Assembly (NCBI GenBank): GCA_029963845.1 | Contig: JANEYF010002810.1 | Location: 4,053,501-4,117,500, forward strand | Reading direction: 5' to 3' | Source of the DNA: Rhamnusium bicolor | Lineage: Eukaryota; Arthropoda; Insecta; Coleoptera; Cerambycidae | DNA: 64,000 nucleotides | Position numbers and translations under genes: made by a program | Notes under the pieces: model-generated | What the model was told of the DNA's origin: nothing | The model's database searches: none | Seen by the model: the letters and a program-made list of their open reading frames with translations, nothing else | Part shown: in pieces, positions 1 through 10,240 of the stretch | How the letters are laid out: each line of letters opens with the position of its first letter | How positions within the stretch are numbered: the stretch's first letter is position 1

Positions 1-201
1 TTCTGTCTCAGTACCGACATAAAGGGATGCTTTGTGTAATTAAAAAAAAATATATTTTGTTAAAAAAAATTATATTTTTTAAATCTATCTATAAACATAT
101 CGCCTTGTTGTTAAAAGATATGAGGTATTCTGCCGTTGGTAAGTGGCGCCGTGTTTGACTTATTGAACAACTAACCCGCTACTCATACGTAGATATTTGT
201 T

Positions 202-483
202 GTGGCATTGGCAATCGAATGCAGAAGCGGCTTTTATTTGCTAATAAAGACTTGTCATTTCGAAGTGTGGACAACTAAGAATTTGTTATCAATCAAAATT
301 TTTAAAGATGCTGTGTTCTTTGAAACAAAAATGATTCCGAAATTGTATAAATTTTACTACAATTGTTTATTGCCTGAAATTATTGACCCCAGACATACCA
401 GAAATATGGAAATCAGAAATCCGGATTACATTATAAAGGCTCAAAATGCTATATCTAAATCTAAAAAAAACCCATTGGATTGA
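202..483 (+). pseudogene. YqaJ-like nuclease C-terminal fragment
   Basis: A 93-codon open frame resembles the C-terminal part of YqaJ-type viral-recombinase/exonuclease proteins that are dispersed in insect genomes, often in mobile elements. The visible pattern is F-x-V-W-T-x-K-x-L near residue 20, then KIFKDAVFFE, then KMIPKLYKFYYNCLLPE and DPRH. The second half of this order (acidic step, KLxxFY, LLPE) is typical of the end of that domain. The catalytic core should lie upstream, but only 200 bases precede it and they hold no continuous frame, so this is a 5'-truncated piece. The methionine at 202 is only the first in frame and is probably not a real start. The assignment rests on motif memory; the host element is not identified. 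Confidence 0.5.
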
Positions 484-1664
484 TTATATATTTTTTTTTC
501 AAATTTACTCTGTCCGCTTCACTTTTTTGATCCGAATATTATAATTTTTGAATAGTGTTGTAATATTCTACAATAAAAGGTTGTCTAGTTGTTATGGTGT
601 TTTCATTTATAGTTATGCTATAATATCTAAAAACTCTCCGCTTTTTAGTGCCTTTTTAATAAAATATTTTCTTTTAAAGGTTCTTAAAATATTTTATACA
701 TTTTACTCACTCAAAATTTTTTAATCAATTTAATATTTGAATTTCTAATTTCCAAATATTAAAACACATATTAAACGAACGATCCGGCTTTTATTTTTGT
801 CGGAAAAATTAACTATGGTATATTATACAGTGTGTCCCCGGATTGAGTATGTGATAGGTGTAATGTACCAAACAAAATTAGTACGACTTTCATTTTTGCA
901 ATCTTTGTCTGCTTGATCTAAAATTGATTTTTATCAAATTACAGTTCAAATGAGATCTAACTCGCGGAGTTAATCTAAGAAGAAAATAAATCGTTGTAGG
1001 TAAACTGGTCTTTCTGTTAATTTTACAGAAAAATTTCATTTGAATAAAATATTTTGTATTGAAAATTAGAGCCATATGCCAACTTTCATTGCATTTGGAC
1101 AAAACAAAATAATTCTTCAAATTAAATTTTAATTTTGAACACAATAATTAACAATTTCAACGATTTCGACTAAAAACCTATTCAAATTACAAATTATTAA
1201 TTATTCATTATTCAAATTAGTTTTTAATGCAAAATACACTTATGTTAAAAATTAAAATGCTATTTATTTTAATTTGCAATTTTATATTTAGTTTTCCGGA
1301 AAAACGAAAAACATATATTTATAGTTTTCTTTGATTATCTTGCATCTATGCGTTTTTCAAAAAAATGAGAAAAAAACGTTTGAAATTGCATTTTCTATAC
1401 AGTGACGCAGTTTACAATATTTTTTTAAATTTTCAGGAAAAACAGAGAATTAACATACTATGGTTTTTCCGTTTTTCCGGCAAACTAAAGGGAAAATCTA
1501 GTAGGATGGTCATATGGAAATTGCAATTTTTTATTCTTGTATTTTTTCAAAAAATGCTTATTTTACGAGATATTTGCATTTTTTTGCTAAATATATATAT
1601 GTATACATAAGAACATGTTACGACATGTTTGGAATTTTTTTAGTATTTTTCCCGCAATCAGAGC
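484..1664. other. AT-rich non-coding stretch with one Tc1-like end
   Basis: No credible gene is seen. A TATACAGTGTGTCCCCGG sequence near 826 resembles a Tc1/mariner-type element terminus next to TA, but no matching right end is visible. The short open frames here are low-complexity, rich in F, K and N. Confidence 0.5.
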
Positions 1665-2165
1665 ATGTTTTTACATAAAGGGTCCAAATATCCCAAACTA
1701 TCCAAAATTTTCCCTGCTATTTCCTTCGTTTACTGTACTATTAGGGAATTGCTGAATTTTGTTAGGTGTTCGTTGCTAGATAATGAGTTATTTGTGTGCA
1801 GAGAAGCCTTTCAGTCCCTAAAAATTCTTACTTTGACTTCTGTATAATTTACGAAATAACCTGTTTTGTTTATAAAAACAAACATAAATTTTCAAATTCT
1901 AGGTCACAACACAACCACAATACCAGAAAAAAAGATAATCTTTTACCACTAAACCACGATACTACACTATGTCCAAAAAGTCACTTTTTTTAATGGTTGT
2001 AAGCTATATAATCTTTTGCCCGATAGCATAAAATGTCTTCCTACAATTATTAATTTCAAAAATGCCGTAAAATCATTTTTATTAGAAATAAACTGCTACA
2101 CTATCCAAGAATTTATATCACGGTTTAGTTTGTATTTTATTGTATTTGTGCTGTATTTACCTTAA
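1665..2165 (+). pseudogene. Non-LTR retrotransposon ORF2, C-terminal end
   Basis: Translations in two alternating frames give the tail of a LINE reverse-transcriptase protein: FQSLKILTLTSV, then YEITCFVYKNK, then HNHNTRKKDNLLP, then KLYNLLPDSIKCLPTI followed by FKNAVKSFLLE. This order (ILTLxSxYxYE, HxHxTRxxxxLxxP, LYNxLPxSIK, FKxxxKxFLLE) is the usual post-thumb region of jockey/CR1-type LINEs in insects. The frame changes near 1848 and again near 1993, so the copy is dead. The RT catalytic boxes are absent, consistent with 5' truncation on insertion. Confidence 0.7.
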
Positions 2166-2370
2166 TTGTTGTTATTTAATATTTAGCTATTATGTAATAT
2201 CTGTTTATTTATATACTTGTATTAGCCATTGTTTTTACTTTGACTTAAAGACAAAAATGTCTTTGTAATTCGTTTTATTGTATATATATTTCATATTTGA
2301 TGTAATAATGACGAAATTTCTTAAACTTATGTTTTCTGAAATCAGTAAATATTACTATTTTTATGGTGTT
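2166..2370 (+). other. Presumed LINE 3' untranslated tail
   Basis: AT-rich sequence directly after the LINE coding remnant. It is probably that element's 3' UTR, because such tails follow the FLLE region at similar distance. No clean poly(A) or target duplication is visible. Confidence 0.35.
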
Positions 2371-2764
2371 TTCAATTTCCAAAGCTTACCAACAATATTG
2401 GTAGGTGGTGGCGAAAATCGCACGATCGGATCGTACGAAGAAATATAAAAATAATAATCATAAGTACAACGTGGTAACCCTATTGCATTGCATGAATTTA
2501 TTTAGTACGGGCCTGTACTTCACTATGAGCATATTGCCAATATAGGTGTAAACATCGGAGCACCTGACCTTCGAAGGCGGTCTTTACTGTAATTTATTAC
2601 ATCCTCGTCTCTCAACCCCCGGAAGAACCATGCCCTACGAGTGTAGGGCAAATGTCCTCTTAATAGTACACGAGTGTATGTCATTCACCCAGCGCGATTA
2701 CTTAACAGATAAAATATTTAATATTGATCCTCGTTTCTATTAATAATGTCCATATTTTTCAATT
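2371..2764. other. Non-coding, small palindromes, unidentified GC-richer patch
   Basis: It contains ACCAACAATATTGGT, a perfect inverted repeat near 2388-2402, a near-palindrome CGCACGATCGGATCGTACG near 2420, and a GC-richer patch at about 2600-2700. No reading frame or family is recognised. Confidence 0.3.
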
Positions 2765-3460
2765 TTATTATGTTCATTGATTAAAAAAATTGCTGAATTT
2801 GGTACCAAAAGGATTTTTAGTCAAAAAAATAATAGTTATTTAAATTATACTTCATGAATTTATTGAAAAAAAAAATTGTGTTCCTCTAGTTTCTTGTATT
2901 CATTATTAATTTTTTTTTACTGTTGATGCAAAAAAAGACAAGTCCAAAATATTCTATTAATTTTATTTTTAGTCTTTTCTTAATTTTGTCAGATGTAATC
3001 CGTATTCATTAATAAAAAATTGTGCTGTGTTTGGTGTAAAAAGTATACAAGTCCAAAATATCGTATTAAGTGTATTTCTAGTATTTTCTTAATTGTTCTT
3101 TCATCAGATATAATCGTATCATTTACAAAAAATGCGTATGTTTGGTGCAAAAAGGAAACAGGTCCAAAATATTTTATTAGTCTTCTTAATGGTTTTGTCA
3201 GATATTATCGTGTTCATTCATAAAAAATTGTATTTGGTGCAAAAAGGACGTGTCAAAAATATTATATTAATTTTATTTCTAGTCTTCCGTTTTTTTTTTC
3301 GTCAAATATAATCATATTCATTAATAAAATGTTGTGTAGTGCTTGGTGTAAAGAGGTCCAAAATATTGTGTAGGTCTGGTTTTATTATTTAATATAATGA
3401 ATTCGTTTATTCTTTAGTGTAAAATGGATACAAATCCTAAACAAAAAATATTAGGTGCTA
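2765..3460. repeat. Degenerate ~107-bp tandem array
   Basis: Six to seven diverged units carry the landmark TTTGGTGYAAAAAG followed by GTCCAAAATAT. Landmarks sit near 2798, 2924, 3030, 3141, 3233 and 3342, with a worn copy near 3415, giving spacings of about 92-126 bases. Each unit also holds ATTCATTAATAAAAAATTG before the landmark. The short open frames inside are by-products of the repeat. Confidence 0.75.
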
Positions 3461-3864
3461 GGTAGATTTTCAAGAAATTTTCAGTTGTACACAAATTTCG
3501 AAAAAAAAGAGGAAGTACTGAATGTGCATTGCACGGCGAGAATGAAATCACCGGAACATCTAACTAATATTTATATCTCCCCACTCCTATTCGCACTGAG
3601 CTTTGTCAACCAATAGAAAAGCAGCATGTCAAAATATTCTGTATATCAGGAGCATCATTTTCTCCGTCAAATCACTCAAATCGGACACGCAAACCATAGA
3701 TCCTGTGAGACGGCCTCTATCGTTCGCGCACGAGTGACCTTAAAGCTACCGAATTATTCACTTTACGTTTATCTAATCATTCATTACATTTCGTACAAAC
3801 ATGTACCGTATTCATATCGAACCGTGCAACATTAACAAAGAGTTAATATAATAGACACCCGAGA

Positions 3865-4405
3865 ATGACGGGCAAAAGCCGGGCGACGCGGAAACGCCTC
3901 AGCAACATTATCATGCTAGAAAATCAAAACTACACCAAAAATGCACACGCAATCTCAGACATATCCGCATATGCACAAACACCAGATACATCAGAAGACG
4001 AATCACATAACACACAATCAGCACCAAACACACTAAGCATACAGGTAAATACTGGGCCACATACTAACATAGAAGATCAAAAATTAAACAAAAAACCACA
4101 TTCCACTCATCCTTTGCATTCTAAACACGACGATGACAGAATACAATACGCACATAAAAGATAAAGACAAAAATCGCCCTTACCATTGCAACTCACAACA
4201 TACTAGACATAAATCACGCCCAAAAATACAAACACAACCCCTACCAACTCCTACCCCTACTCAGCCATCCTCAACTTCCACCCCTACACCAACTACCGTC
4301 CCCCCCACCCCAACCACATATATACCGAAAACCAAACAACTAGGAAAAGCCATAAATAAACAAATCACCCCCACCCCCACTTATAAATACAATAACACTC
4401 CCTAA
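3865..4405 (+). pseudogene. Jockey ORF1 (gag-like) N-terminal remnant
   Basis: The first open frame (3865-4164) starts MTGKSRATRKRL and is rich in N, T, S and H. It passes with a frame change near 4133-4164 into a proline/threonine-rich stretch (runs such as PTPTPTQPSSTSTPTP) ending at a stop at 4405. Low-complexity N-terminal regions of this kind are usual in jockey-type ORF1 proteins, which bind the element RNA. The start is chosen because an AT-rich leader precedes it. The identity depends mostly on the downstream gag and RT signatures. Confidence 0.55.
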
Positions 4406-5092
4406 TATTCAACCCAAAAGGCCCACGTGAACAAAATCCTAAGTATTCTAACACATATTAAAATAGAATTTTATTCATACAATTTACAAACATTTAGACC
4501 ACTAAAAATCATAATTAAATATGTACCAATCGACACCCTTGATGAGGACATTAGGGAAAAACTACAGTAAAAAAATCTCCCATTTCTCACGTTAAATGCG
4601 TCAAATATGACGCCGCCCATCCCGCTAACTAAAAAAGGGGGCCCAAAGTACCTGGCAACCAAAGTTAAACTGATAACAAGACAAATAACAAACAAAGACG
4701 ACAGACTACTCACACCGACCCAACAACCCCCACAGACCAGAACACAACTTCCCCAACCTGACTTTCACCTACCGCCGTTATCGCTAGAGACAGCAGACAA
4801 CCTCATCACTCAGAATATAAGAGCCTGGCCACAATTTAGGGCAGAAGCCACCCGACCCCTCCTGGCTTCGTCAGTTATAGACTTAGTAATAACCAAAAAT
4901 TTGAATTACACTATACACATAGAAACGCAATATGCGCTAAACAGTCACTACCCGGTCGTCACAACTGTTAAATATGAAAGGCTAAAACAGGTACATCAGT
5001 CCAGGGAAAAAGATTGTGACTGGACGAGGTTCATTTCATATATGATTCCTAAAATCCCTGCAACCCTCACTGTAATGACGAAACAGAAATAG
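4406..5092 (+). pseudogene. Jockey ORF1 C-terminal domain fused to endonuclease end
   Basis: One reading frame with in-frame stops at 4403-4405 and about 4568-4570 continues ORF1: KIEFYSYNLQTFRPLKIIIK and VPIDTLDEDIREKL match the RNA-binding domain of jockey gag proteins. After a junction between about 4700 and 4850 the same frame reads VIDLVITKN and later ALNSHYPVV. That corresponds to the last part of the endonuclease, where functional elements have the box SDHxPV. The aspartate is replaced (NSHYPV), so the catalytic site is damaged. The zinc knuckles and most of the endonuclease are deleted. Confidence 0.65.
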
Positions 5093-5598
5093 GCCTAACA
5101 ATAGAATACCTGACAAAACAAATGACAGACGCACTCACTTATATCCGGATAAATCGCTCCAATTCAGAACCCCATCCCAAACCCCCCTCCATCACATATA
5201 GTTACCCTAATTAAAAACAAAAGCAGACTCAGGCAAAGACACTGGAGAAATAGAAACCCGCTCACGATAGCGGAAGTCAACAAACAGAAAAAGAAAATCG
5301 ATGACGAAATAAATATATTCAATTACAAGGGTATACTTGATACCATAAATTCCCATCCCCAAAAACCCTAGTATTTGTCACGCATCTTCACAAAAAACCC
5401 TACTACCTATTCACTCCTCGCCACCCCGGTGGGGATGGCGTTGACCGGCCAGGAAAAATCCCAGACTTTTGCTATCCATTAAACTTCCCAATTTCAGCCC
5501 AACACCATATCACCTCAAAACCGGACCCTATCCCATAAGATCCTCGAAACGCTTAATAAAACCACCCTTACCCCGCAAACTGATCCCATCTTTTTTCC
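5093..5598 (+). pseudogene. Jockey ORF2 linker between endonuclease and RT
   Basis: Frame-shifted remnants include SRLRQRHWRNRNPLT followed by VNKQKKKIDDEI. This is the arginine-rich linker (typically KRRLRRxWQRTRxP) that precedes the RT in jockey elements. Several frame changes and stops are present. Confidence 0.55.
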
Positions 5599-6270
5599 AC
5601 CATCAGAAATCAGAGCAGTTATAAAAAAGTTAAAATCCAGGAAAGCACCTGGATTAGATAAAATTCCTAACTATGCACTACAAAGCTACCCCCGTCCGTA
5701 CTACTTTAGCTCACTAAAATGTTTAACGCGTGCCTCAGATTTGCTCATTCCAGCACATGGAGAATAGCTAAACTCATCCTTATCCCGAAACCGAAAAAAT
5801 CTAAATCCCTACCTTCAAGTTACTGCCCCATCAGCATTCTATTATCCATTGGTAAAATCCTAAGCTCCCCTATTCTTAAAAGCATGCTGGAGTCTGTGAC
5901 AGACAGAGAAGTCTGTAACAGATTCGTACCCGTCACTACCAGCCAACAATTATTCTGGGTCGGTGAACTCATCACCAATAAATTCAACCAAGGCGCACAG
6001 TGCTTATCACTCTTGACCTCGAAAAAGCCTTCGACAAAGTCTGGCATCGAGGATTGTTATACAAACTGCATCTTGCGAACATCTCGACTTGTATTATTAA
6101 AATAATACAGTCTTATATTTTCAACCGCCAATTTCAAGTTTCAGTCAATCAGGAATGTTCATCCCCATCCCACATTTTCGCCGGCATCCCCAGAGCTCGC
6201 CCTTAGGACCAGCTCTTTTAACCTGTATGCGAACGACATCCCTCGCCGATTGACAATTCCACTTTATGCC
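5599..6270 (+). pseudogene. Jockey reverse transcriptase remnant, cut before YADD
   Basis: RT landmarks appear in order: SRKAPGLDKIPNYAL, then IAKLILIPKPKK, SYCPISILLSIGKIL, a frameshift near 6000, then LDLEKAFDKVWHRGLLYKL (the box with the first catalytic aspartate), FNRQFQVSV, AGIP, and LYANDIP. The final visible codons read PLYA. The next residues should be the catalytic aspartate pair, but the sequence changes to gypsy leader at 6270-6272. Several indels make this non-functional. Confidence 0.8.
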
Positions 6271-6288
6271 GAAGTTTCTAGAACATTC
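6271..6288 (+). promoter_or_regulatory. Heat-shock-element-like cluster 1 (4 units)
   Basis: Four perfect GAA/TTC blocks in strict alternating 5-bp register: GAA gt TTC ta GAA ca TTC. Three or more such units is the classic heat-shock-factor binding array. It is the first of four similar sites spaced 93-104 bases apart in the leader. Confidence 0.6.
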
Positions 6289-6363
6289 GATTTAGAAATA
6301 GTTGCAAATACGCGAGTGCCGCTAGTAATAACGCGTTGTAGACTGAGAAAAAGGACTACTAGG

Positions 6364-6381
6364 GAAAATTCTAGAACATTC
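6364..6381 (+). promoter_or_regulatory. Heat-shock-element-like cluster 2 (4 units)
   Basis: GAA aa TTC ta GAA ca TTC, four perfect blocks in 5-bp register, in the second ~100-bp leader repeat. Confidence 0.6.
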
Positions 6382-6461
6382 TATTTGGAAACTACAGGAG
6401 ATACGTGAATAGTGTTAACGGAAACGTGTTATAGACTCAAAACAAGACTTATTAGTGATAT

Positions 6462-6484
6462 TTCGTGAAAATTCTCGAACATTC
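6462..6484 (+). promoter_or_regulatory. Heat-shock-element-like cluster 3 (5 units)
   Basis: TTC gt GAA aa TTC tc GAA ca TTC. Five perfect blocks make this the longest of the leader clusters. Confidence 0.6.
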
Positions 6485-6575
6485 CATTGGACAATTAGTG
6501 GAGATAAGTGAATTTTGTCAACACAAAAGAAGTATAGACTCTAAATAAGACTTTCTAGTGCTGTTTCGAGATTTT

Positions 6576-6588
6576 TTCTGGAACATTC
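6576..6588 (+). promoter_or_regulatory. Heat-shock-element-like cluster 4 (3 units)
   Basis: TTC tg GAA ca TTC, three perfect blocks, in the last leader repeat about 90 bases before the gag start. Confidence 0.55.
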
Positions 6589-6677
6589 CATTAACAAAAT
6601 AAACGTGATTTCAACATTTTACAGACTTTATAGTGTAATAAACTTTATTCTGAAATTGATTTACGTGTCGTGAGTTA

Positions 6678-8081
6678 ATGCCAACAACAAGAAGTATGGC
6701 GGAGAAGCAAACACAGGACATGCTTGCAGCATTGTTACAACGGATGGACAAACAGAGAAAAATTATGGAAGATCAAGAAAGAAAGCAACAGGAAGAGAAA
6801 GACGAACAGAGAAAAATTATGGAAGATCAAGAAAGAAAGCGACAGGAAGAGAAAGATGAACAAAGGAAGATTATGGAAGATCAAGAAAGAAGACGACAGG
6901 AAGACAAAGAAGAACAAGAGAGAAGACGACAGGAAGAAAAAGAAGACCAAGAGAGAAGACGACAGGAAGAAAAAGAAGAACAAGAGAAAAAACGCCAGGA
7001 AGAAAAAGAATACTTGATAAAAATGATCGAAGGCCTGGAAATAAGACGACAGGAAGAAAAGGAAGAGCAAAGAAAGGAACGCCAGGAAGAATTAAGTCAA
7101 ATTATGAAGGGACAGCATCAAGTCATGCTCTCGGTCACTGAACAATTGAAGGAAGATGTACAGGCTGAAGTCATAGAAGTTAAAGAAGAAGTCAGTGAAT
7201 TTAGAGGAAAGTTTGAAGGAGAAATAACTGAAGTTAAGGAAGAAGTAGCCCGACTTAAACAACAATTAAGATAGAAGGGTGGCCAGTTAGTACTGTCGTC
7301 TGGTACTAGGTTACAACCACCTTCCTTCGATGGTCAAAGTTCATGGTCAACATATAAGAGACAATTTGAGGCAGCTGCACGTTCAAATAACTGGAACGAT
7401 GAGGAAAAAGCAACAGCATTGGTATTAGCACTAAGGGGCCAAGCATTAGACCTACTCCAAACAATTCCTGCCGCACAGCAACAAAACTTTAGCATTTTGG
7501 AGGCATCGTTAGAACTAAGATATGGCGACCAACATCTCGCCCAAGTATATCAGGCTCAGCTCAAATCACGCAGACAATGAGGTGGAGAAAGCCTCCAGGA
7601 GTTCGAAGCTGCCGTAGAAAGATTAGCCCATCCAGCCTATCCTGATGCACCAATGGAATTTCAACAACAGTTAGCAGTTGGTACAATTATTGATGGAGTA
7701 AGGGACCAGGAAGTTAGGCGAATTCTTAAGTTGGCCAGGCATAAGCTTAGTAGTGAGGCTTTAGTACATGCACTGGAGATTGAGGCTGCCTATAAGGATA
7801 CCACACAAACAAATCAGAGAGTACGAGCTGTGAGTGTGGAGGAAGACAAGCCAGAAAATAACACAAAAAACCTGATATCTGATCTACACAAGACGTTGAC
7901 CCAACTACTGACAAAATCGAACTCCCAGCAGAGACAAGACCAACAACAAAGTAGTGGGAGGCCGAATGGAGGCATCCGTTTTTATAGGTGTGGCAAAGTG
8001 GGCCATATCAAGAGGAACTGTCGTCAACGCAGCCCAGAAATGGTAAATGCTGCTGTGGTTGAGGTGCCTCAGGAAAACTAA
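6678..8081 (+). pseudogene. gag: Gypsy gag polyprotein (two in-frame stops)
   Basis: A single frame runs from MPTTRSMAEK to PQEN, interrupted by TAG at 7272-7274 and TGA at 7578-7580. The N-terminal ~200 residues form a highly charged coiled coil (K, E, Q, R repeats). A gag core follows: LQPPSFDGQSSWSTYKRQF, ALVLALRGQALDLLQTIP and SLQEFEAAVERLAHPAYP. Near the C-terminus lies one zinc knuckle, FYRCGKVGHIKRNC, in which the first cysteine of the usual CX2CX4HX4C is phenylalanine. Gag would form the virus-like particle and package element RNA. The ATG is preceded by a leader without other long frames. Pol begins 3 bases past the gag stop in the -1 frame. Confidence 0.85.
6751..7011 (+). repeat. 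Nested 54-bp and 33-bp repeats in gag coiled coil
   Basis: Three 54-bp units start at 6751, 6805 and 6859 (protein RKIMEDQERKRQEEKDEQ) and are followed from 6913 by three 33-bp units (ERRRQEEKEEQ). The shorter unit is the longer one without KIMEDQ-type residues. Unequal exchange or slippage is the likely origin; the reading frame is kept throughout. Confidence 0.85.
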
Positions 8082-8083
8082 AG

Positions 8084-9061
8084 ATGGCTGGCAATTTGGG
8101 GGCTGCGCTGGCCAAGAAATGTTGTGACCCCCGAGAAATAAAAGTTTCCCAACTTCGGAGAGTTCAAAGTAGTCTGTTGTTGAAGGGTTATGTAAATAAG
8201 AAGAAATGTGTGTTCACAATCGACACAGGAGCTACGTCATCAATAATACGTGCAGGATTCATAATGGGTTTCAAAGTAAATAAAGAACAGAATGAATTAG
8301 TCATCCGAACAGCTACGGGAGATAGGGCGGCGGTTCATGGGGAAGTCGACATGGAGCTACAGATTGGCCGCTTATGTTTTAAACATCAAGTTATCGTAGC
8401 TGACATTACAGATGACTTCATTTTAGGATTAGACGTTATGGAAAAATATGGATTTGTACTTGATGTTGGAGAACGAGTTCTCAGGATTGAAAATGAAGAA
8501 ATTATTCTTTCAACGGCAGATGAAAAATTCAATAATATTAGGCTACTAACTTTGAGGACCATAAAAATTCCTACAAGAACAGAGAAAGTAATTGAGGCAG
8601 TCCTGGAGGAAAATTCTGTGGGATACCGCTTTGGCCTCGTTGAGAAGGATGACTCAATTAAAATGACAGACAATGTGATGCTGGCAAGAACTTTAACACA
8701 GACTACAGATAAGATACCGATTAGAATGGTTAACCTAAATTCACACTCAGTGACGTTCAAAGAAGGTGAAGCAATTAGCACCTACGAACCAGTTACATGG
8801 ATTGCGAGATGTGAGGAACAAATCATTGGAGCTTCGTCTACAGATATGGACCAAGAAGTTGTAAAGATGTTAAATGCCCAGTTAAAACATTTAACTCCAG
8901 ATGAACATAGAGAAGCTTTAAAATTTTTGAAGAAAGCAAGTACAATATTTGCAAAAGACACAGAAACTCTTACAAAGACCAACATAGTACAACATCGGAT
9001 AAATACTGGTGAATCAGCTCCTATTCGTCAACCACCTAGGAGCCTCCCATTAGCAAAATAA
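8084..9061 (+). pseudogene. pol: Gypsy pol: protease and start of RT region
   Basis: A 325-codon frame. Residues ~45-60 hold the aspartic protease active site FTIDTGATSSIIRAG and ~110-120 hold DDFILGLDVMEKYGF, the second conserved box of retropepsins. The C-terminal part, with IVQHRINTGESAPIRQPPR, is the entry to RT. A TAA at 9059-9061 interrupts it where the family has a glutamine-like codon, and the same frame continues at once with the RT. It would cleave the gag-pol polyprotein. Translation was probably reached by -1 frameshifting or reinitiation after gag. Confidence 0.85.
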
Positions 9062-10240
9062 GAAGAGGCTTCTGCAATGGTACAGAAGATGCTTAAAAAC
9101 AAAGTTATTGAGGAATCAACCAGTCCTTGGTCGTCGCCAGTAGTTTTGGTTGCTAAGAAAGATGGAACTTTAAAATTCTGTGTCGACTACAGGAAGCTGA
9201 ATGACGTCACTAGAAAAGACAGCTATCCGTTACCCCGAATTGATGACACACTAAGTACGTTGGCAGGTTCACAGTGGTTTTCCAATCTAGATCTTCGAAG
9301 TGGATATTGGCAAGTGGGACTTCATCCAGATGACAAAGACAAGACGTGGCGTTTATCAATTCACTGTGATGCCTTTAGGCCTGTGCAATGCGCCAGCGAC
9401 TTTTGAAAGACTGATGGAACTGGTACTACGAGGACTAACTTGGAAGACATGTATAGTTTATCTTGATGATGTGATGGTTATGGGACGAGATTTTAAGGAG
9501 CATTTGAAGAACCTTCAAGAAGTGTTTGGAAGAATTTAAAATGCACACCTGAAATTGAATCCCAAAAAGTGCTTAATGTTCAGAAAGAGGTAAATTTCCT
9601 AGGACATGTCGTGTCTTCGGAGGGGATAAGAACAGACCCAGACAAGATTTCCTCAGTACGAGATTGGCCGAGGCCTTCAAATGTTCTCGAAGTACGAAGC
9701 TTCCTTGTTCTATGCACTTATTACAGACGATTTGTGGAACGATTTGCTGATATTGCGAAGCCACTACACCGGCTTACAGAAGAGAAGGTTCAGTACCAAT
9801 GGACACAAGAGTGCGAAACATCATTCAGAACACTAAAATCAGCACTTTGTTCGAGTACAGTTCTTTCATACCCAGAACGGAAAGGCCTCTACGTATTAGA
9901 CACAGATGGGAGTAATTCTGGACTTGGATGTGTTCTTTCCCAAATTCAAAATGGACAGGAAAAAGTAATTGACTACTTCAGCAAGACGTTGTCGAAGCCA
10001 GAACGTAACTATTGTGTGACACGGAAAGAACTATTGGCCATTGTCAAGTCCATAGACCATTTTCACAAGTACCTATATGGACAACATTTTAAAGTTCGGA
10101 CCGACCATGCTGCATTAAAGTGGTTATTGCAATTGAAGACTCCGGAAGGCCAACTTGCTCGCTGGATAGAAAAACTGCAGCAGTACGATTTTAAAATCGA
10201 ACATATAATAATAATAATTGTAAACACCGTTAAAATTGAT
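9062..10240 (+). pseudogene. pol: Gypsy pol: reverse transcriptase and RNase H
   Basis: RT boxes in order: VIEESTSPWSSPVVLVAKKD, FCVDYRKLND, YPLPRIDDTL, FSNLDLRSGYWQVGL, VMPLGLCNAPATFERLM and YLDD at 9459-9470. A frameshift with a small loss lies near 9345-9355. A TAA sits at 9537-9539, and a second frameshift near 9586 restores the frame of NFLGHVVSSEG. The connection (SFLVLCTYYRRFVERFADIAKPLHRLT) leads to RNase H with catalytic D in VLDTDGSNSGLG, E in TRKELLAIV and D in VRTDHAALKWLL. After FKIEH an (ATA)n tract at about 10204-10220 replaces the usual linker to integrase, marking a deletion. Confidence 0.9.

Larger units (their letters stand above)
3540..6270 (+). mobile_element. Jockey-type LINE, internally deleted and 3' truncated
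   Basis: A plus-strand non-LTR retrotransposon remnant. In order it has a leader, an ORF1 (gag-like) remnant, the end of an apurinic-type endonuclease, and a reverse transcriptase up to just before the catalytic aspartates. A large internal deletion joins ORF1 directly to the endonuclease end, and the 3' half of ORF2 is missing because the sequence passes into a gypsy leader at about 6270. Base composition (A and C rich on the coding strand) differs sharply from the flanks, as is common for jockey elements. The 5' limit is a guess. Confidence 0.8.
6271..6660 (+). repeat. Four diverged ~100-bp direct repeats in gypsy leader
   Basis: Each unit opens with TTCTxGAACATTC, continues through an A-rich middle, and contains TATAGACT or CAGACT followed by a short AAGACTTxxTAGTG-like segment. 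Unit starts are near 6276, 6369, 6472 and 6576. The units have diverged substantially, but the GAA/TTC block is conserved in all four. Confidence 0.65.

Noticed and set aside
3500..6677. 5' LTR for the gypsy element
   Set aside because: No sequence matching the 3' LTR (TGTTACG start, TATAAATA, CGTAACA end) or a clear primer binding site was found here.
6735..7070. Minus-strand 111-codon F/L/S-rich frame
   Set aside because: Shadow of the gag coiled-coil repeat on the other strand.
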